NCBI RefSeq assembly: GCF_001280065.1 | Contig: NZ_LGEA01000097.1 | Span: 65,507 to 129,506 of the forward strand | Source of the DNA: Streptomyces sp. NRRL B-1140 | GTDB lineage: Bacteria; Actinomycetota; Actinomycetes; Streptomycetales; Streptomycetaceae | Reading direction: 5' to 3' | DNA: 64,000 nt | In this document: one piece after another, positions 60,793-64,000 of the stretch | Position numbering within the stretch: position 1 is the stretch's first letter | Layout: each line of letters starts with the position of its first letter | The notes under the pieces: model-generated | Seen by the model: only the letters and a program-made list of their open reading frames with translations | Told to the model about the DNA's origin: nothing | The model's database searches: none | Position numbers and translations under genes: made by a program

Positions 60793-62589
60793 ATGCCGTT
60801 GAACCGCCGGAAGTTCCTGGAGAAGTCCGCCGTGACCGGGGCGGGGGTGGCGCTGGCGGGTGCGGTCTCGGCGCCGGGTGCGCAGGCGGCCGAGGCGAAG
60901 CCGGGTGCCAAGCGGTACGCGTTCACCGTGCTGGGGACGACGGACCTGCACGGCAACGTCTTCAACTGGGACTACTTCACGGACAAGGAGTTCGACGACA
61001 AGGACCACAACGACGTGGGCCTCGCGAAGGTCTCGACGCTGGTGAACCGGGTCCGTGAGGAGAAGGGCCGCCGCAACACGCTGCTGATCGACGCGGGTGA
61101 CACCATCCAGGGCACGCAGCTGTCGTACTACTACGCCAAGGTCGACCCGATCACGGCCGAGGGCGGCCCGGTGCACCCGATGGCGCAGGCGATGAACGCC
61201 ATGGGCTACGACGCGGCGGCGCTCGGCAACCACGAGTTCAACTACGGCATCCCGGTGCTGCGGAAGTTCGAGCAGCAGTGCGACTTCCCGCTGCTGGGCG
61301 CGAACGCGCTGGACGCGAAGACGCTGCGCCCCGCGTTCGCGCCGTACAGCATGCACCGGTTGCGCACGCCGTTCGGGCGGGATGTGAAGGTGGCGGTGCT
61401 GGGGCTGACGAACCCGGGCATCGCGATCTGGGACAAGGCGAACGTGCAGGGGAAGATGACGTTCCCGGGTCTTGAGGAGCACGCGGCTAAGTGGGTGCCG
61501 AAGCTGCGGTCGATGGGCGCGGACGTCGTGATCGTGTCGGCGCACAGTGGTTCGTCGGGGACGTCGTCCTACGGTGATCAGCTGCCGTACATCGAGAACG
61601 CGGCCGCTCTGGTGGCGGAGCAGGTGCCGGGCATCGACGCGATCCTGGTCGGGCACGCCCACACGGAGATTCCCCAGTACTTCGTCACCAACAAGAAGAC
61701 CGGCAAGCAGGTCGTGCTGTCGGAGCCGCTGAAGTGGGGGCAGCGGCTGACGCTGTTCGACTTCGAGCTGGTCTTCGAGAAGGGCTGCTGGAAGGTCGAG
61801 AAGGTGGGTGCGAAGGTCCTCAACTCCAACACGGTGGAGGAGGACCCGAAGATCACGAAGCTGCTCTCCGACGAGCACGAGAAGGTCGTTGAGTACGTCA
61901 ACCAGGTCATCGGCACGAACGCGGCGGAGATGACGTCGGCCGAGGCACCGTACAAGGACGTGCCGATCATCGACCTGATCAACCACATCCAGGCGGACAC
62001 GGTGAAGCAGGCGCTGGCGGGCACGGAGCACGCCGCGCTGCCGGTGCTGTCGCAGGCGGCGTGCTTCTCGCGCAGCGCGCGGATCCCGGCGGGCCAGGTG
62101 ACGATCCGGGACGTGGCGGGTCTGTACGTCTTCGAGAACACGCTGGAGGCGCGTCTGATGACGGGCGCGCAGATGAAGGCGTACCTGGAGTTCTCGGCGA
62201 ACTACTACGTGCAGACCGCGGCGGACGCCCCGGTGGACCCGGCGAAGCTGACGAACGCGAACGGCACGCCGGACTACAACTACGACGTGGTCAGCGGCCT
62301 GTCGTACGAGATCGACGTCGCGAAGCCGGCCGGGTCGCGGGTGATGAACGTGCGGTTCGAGGGGCAGCCGCTCGTGGACGACGCGCAGTTCGTCTTCGCG
62401 GTGAACAACTACCGGGCCAACGGCGGCGGGAACTTCCCGCACGTCGCCGCGGCCCGGGTGCTGTGGTCGAACTCCGAGGAGATCCGCAACACCATGATCG
62501 GCTGGGTGAAGGCGAAGGGGTCGATCGACCCGGCCGTCTTCGCGGGGGTGGACTGGAAGCTGACGCGCAACGGCACGCCCGTCTTCTGA
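60793..62589 (+). CDS. Tat-exported metallophosphoesterase / 5'-nucleotidase family enzyme
   Basis: A 598-residue secreted or wall-associated enzyme. A twin-arginine signal N-R-R-K-F-L-E-K-S (residues 4-12) and hydrophobic run end near A-Q-A (about 33). The N-terminal metallophosphoesterase domain has metal ligands in T-D-L-H-G-N (about 49-54), D-A-G-D-T (about 99-103), G-N-H-E-F-N-Y-G (about 145-152) and G-H-A-H-T-E (about 285-290). The C-terminal 5'-nucleotidase domain (about 375-580) holds F-E-N-T-L and the N-Y-R-A-N-G-G-G-N-F-P substrate loop. It probably hydrolyses nucleotides or cyclic nucleotides outside the cell for phosphate or nucleoside salvage. A GGGGAG site precedes the ATG, and a 12-bp direct repeat lies upstream. 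Confidence 0.9.
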   Translation: MPLNRRKFLEKSAVTGAGVALAGAVSAPGAQAAEAKPGAKRYAFTVLGTTDLHGNVFNWDYFTDKEFDDKDHNDVGLAKVSTLVNRVREEKGRRNTLLIDAGDTIQGTQLSYYYAKVDPITAEGGPVHPMAQAMNAMGYDAAALGNHEFNYGIPVLRKFEQQCDFPLLGANALDAKTLRPAFAPYSMHRLRTPFGRDVKVAVLGLTNPGIAIWDKANVQGKMTFPGLEEHAAKWVPKLRSMGADVVIVSAHSGSSGTSSYGDQLPYIENAAALVAEQVPGIDAILVGHAHTEIPQYFVTNKKTGKQVVLSEPLKWGQRLTLFDFELVFEKGCWKVEKVGAKVLNSNTVEEDPKITKLLSDEHEKVVEYVNQVIGTNAAEMTSAEAPYKDVPIIDLINHIQADTVKQALAGTEHAALPVLSQAACFSRSARIPAGQVTIRDVAGLYVFENTLEARLMTGAQMKAYLEFSANYYVQTAADAPVDPAKLTNANGTPDYNYDVVSGLSYEIDVAKPAGSRVMNVRFEGQPLVDDAQFVFAVNNYRANGGGNFPHVAAARVLWSNSEEIRNTMIGWVKAKGSIDPAVFAGVDWKLTRNGTPVF

Positions 62590-62602
62590 GCCGCGCGCTG
62601 CG

Positions 62603-64000
62603 TCACCTTCGGTCGTCGACGAGCGGGGTCAGTGCCGGTGCCTCGCGGGGCGGCGGTACGTGTGCCCGCTGGGTGAGGCCGAAGGTGGTGAAGGCGGTGC
62701 GGGCGGGGAGTGCGTAGGCCTCCCCGCCCGTCAGGGAGTTGAGAATGATCGCGCTGCGCCAGGCGGCGAGGCCGAGGTCGGGGGCGCCCACGCCGTGGGT
62801 GTGGGTCTCGGCGTTCTGGACGTGGACCGTGCCGGTGACGGACGGGTCGAGGACGAGCCGGTGGTCCTCGTCGATGCGGGGTCGCTCCTGGTTGTCGCGG
62901 CGCATGTAGGGGTCGAGGCCGGCGAGGATCCGGTCGAGGGGGCGTTCGCGGTAGCCGGTGGCGAGGACGACGGCGTCGGTGGTGAGGCGGGAGCGGCTGC
63001 TCTGCAGGTCGTGCTCCAGGTGCAGTTCGACTTTGGTCGTGGCGACCCGGCCGGCGGTGCGGACGCGTACGCCGGGGGTGAGGACGGCGTCGGGCCAGCC
63101 GCCGTGCAGGGTGCGGCGGTAGAGCTCGTCGTGGACGGCGGCGATGGTGGCGGCGTCGATGCCCTTGTGCAGCTGCCACTGGCCTTCGACGAGCCGGTCG
63201 CGGGTGGATTCGGGCAGGGCGTGGAAGTAGCGGGTGTGGTCGGGGGTGAAGTGCTCCAGGCCGAGTTTGGAGTACTCCATGGGCGCGAAGGCGCCGGTGC
63301 GGCCCAGCCAGTGCAGTTTCTCGCGTCCGGCGGGCCGGTTGCGCAGCAGGTCGAGGAAGACTTCGGCGCCGGACTGCCCGATGCCGACGACGGTGACGTG
63401 TTCGGCGGCGAGCAGCGCGGAGCGGTGTTCGAGGTAGTCGGCGGCGTGCACGACGGGTACGCCGGGGGCGTCGACGAGGGGCTTGAGGGGGTCGGGGACG
63501 TAGGGCTCGGTTCCGATGCCGAGGACGACGTCGCGGGTGTAGGTGCGGCCGAGGGCTTCTGCTTCTCCGTCGCTGTCGAGCTGGGTGAAGTCGACTTCGA
63601 AGACGTCGCGTTCGGGGTTCCAGCGGACGGCGTCGACCTGGTGGCCGAAGCGGAGCCCGGGGAGGTTCTCGCTGACCCAGCGGCAGTAGGCGTCGTACTC
63701 GGCGCGCTGGATGTGGAAGCGCTCGGCGAAGTAGAAGGGGAAGATCCGCTCGCGGGACCTGAGGTAGTTGAGGAAGGTCCAGGGGCTGGTGGGGTCGGCC
63801 AGGGTGACCAGGTCGGCCAGGAAGGGGACCTGGATGGTGGCGCCGTCGATGAGCAGGCCGGGGTGCCAGGCGAAGGCGGGGTTCTGGTCGTAGAAGACGG
63901 TGTCGAGGCCGTCGAGCGGGTGGGCGAGCGCGGCGAGGGAGAGGTTGGCGGGGCCGATGCCGATGCCGACGAGGTCGCGGGGGGCGTCGGGGTCGGGGCG
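62603..64000 (-). CDS. N-hydroxylating monooxygenase (lysine/ornithine type), partial at window end
   Basis: The last 465 codons of a flavin enzyme of the SidA/IucD/PvdA family; the start lies beyond base 64000. Near the truncated N terminus is the FAD-binding G-I-G-I-G-P-A-N-L-S-L-A, then F-A-W-H-P-G-L-L-I-D-G-A-T-I-Q-V-P-F and S-P-W-T-F-L-N-Y-L, family hallmarks. The NADPH motif V-V-G-I-G-Q-S-G-A-E is in the middle and A-T-G-Y-R toward the end. Such enzymes hydroxylate the side-chain amine of lysine, ornithine or a diamine for hydroxamate siderophores. It is convergent with the 5'-nucleotidase gene, 13 bases apart. A siderophore cluster may lie past the edge, or it may be a lone copy. Confidence 0.88.
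   Translation of the reverse strand, partial: RPDPDAPRDLVGIGIGPANLSLAALAHPLDGLDTVFYDQNPAFAWHPGLLIDGATIQVPFLADLVTLADPTSPWTFLNYLRSRERIFPFYFAERFHIQRAEYDAYCRWVSENLPGLRFGHQVDAVRWNPERDVFEVDFTQLDSDGEAEALGRTYTRDVVLGIGTEPYVPDPLKPLVDAPGVPVVHAADYLEHRSALLAAEHVTVVGIGQSGAEVFLDLLRNRPAGREKLHWLGRTGAFAPMEYSKLGLEHFTPDHTRYFHALPESTRDRLVEGQWQLHKGIDAATIAAVHDELYRRTLHGGWPDAVLTPGVRVRTAGRVATTKVELHLEHDLQSSRSRLTTDAVVLATGYRERPLDRILAGLDPYMRRDNQERPRIDEDHRLVLDPSVTGTVHVQNAETHTHGVGAPDLGLAAWRSAIILNSLTGGEAYALPARTAFTTFGLTQRAHVPPPREAPALTPLVDDRR

Overview
The window looks like a chromosomal core segment of a Streptomyces or very close actinomycete. The DNA is very GC-rich with strong G/C third-position bias, many starts are GTG or TTG, several genes seem to be leaderless, and many families are typical of the group (WhiJ-type HTH/DUF397 pair, DUF574 methyltransferase, DUF6343, SIMPL, orphan ANTAR regulator, PAC2). 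Landmark genes in order (gltD, coaE, rpsA, hrpB, polA, livKHMGF, ANTAR regulator, tRNA-Leu, pyk) match what I recall of the conserved arm-proximal core around S. coelicolor SCO1975-SCO2015; this is memory, not a search. No CRISPR array, rRNA, complete insertion sequence or integrated phage was seen.

Layout. 0-8 kb: end of a pseudouridine catabolism pair (psuG/psuK), CorA-type metal transporter, CBS protein, P-loop-less uridine-kinase-like protein, DUF2293, DUF1772, glutamate synthase small subunit. 8-13 kb: divergent AhpD-like/PdxR-MocR pair with a shared compact promoter, DUF574 methyltransferase, then a WhiJ-type set (DUF397, HTH-DUF5753, RsbW-like ATPase, hypothetical partner). 13-21 kb: ABC exporter facing a 60-residue ORF, secreted or cytosolic EEP hydrolase, FUSC membrane protein, expansin-like secreted protein, nucleotidyltransferase. 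21-28 kb: Rid protein, hydantoin/allantoin-type racemase, NCS1 permease and GntR regulator with a clear palindromic operator, family-5 uracil-DNA glycosylase, ArsR-MFS operon with its operator, S4 RNA-binding protein. 28-35 kb: DoxX, a broken kinase-like gene, methyltransferase, small proteins, coaE, PAC2, rpsA with a recognisable promoter and terminator. 35-50 kb: methyltransferase with an odd start, HrpB helicase, DUF3068, small SPW_0924-like protein, lytic transglycosylase, DUF4184, polA, YdeP-type molybdopterin oxidoreductase, PaaI thioesterase, secreted trypsin-like protease. 50-57 kb: complete branched-chain amino-acid ABC operon (binding protein, two permeases, two ATPases) with an internal hairpin and a long bidirectional terminator, facing an ANTAR response regulator. 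57-64 kb: tRNA-Leu(CAA) followed by a free-standing HTH-LAGLIDADG protein, pyruvate kinase, SIMPL protein, Tat-exported 5'-nucleotidase-like enzyme, and an N-hydroxylating monooxygenase cut by the window edge.

Most of the window is housekeeping DNA. The features that stand out are: the HTH-LAGLIDADG gene 86 bases downstream of tRNA-Leu with looser codon use than its neighbours; a racemase-family enzyme in which one of the two catalytic cysteines is glycine, beside its own permease and regulator; symmetrical promoter/operator elements (8400-8433, 12108-12161, 23950-23965, 27461-27486, 59763-59776); and a 31-bp duplication at the end of gltD.
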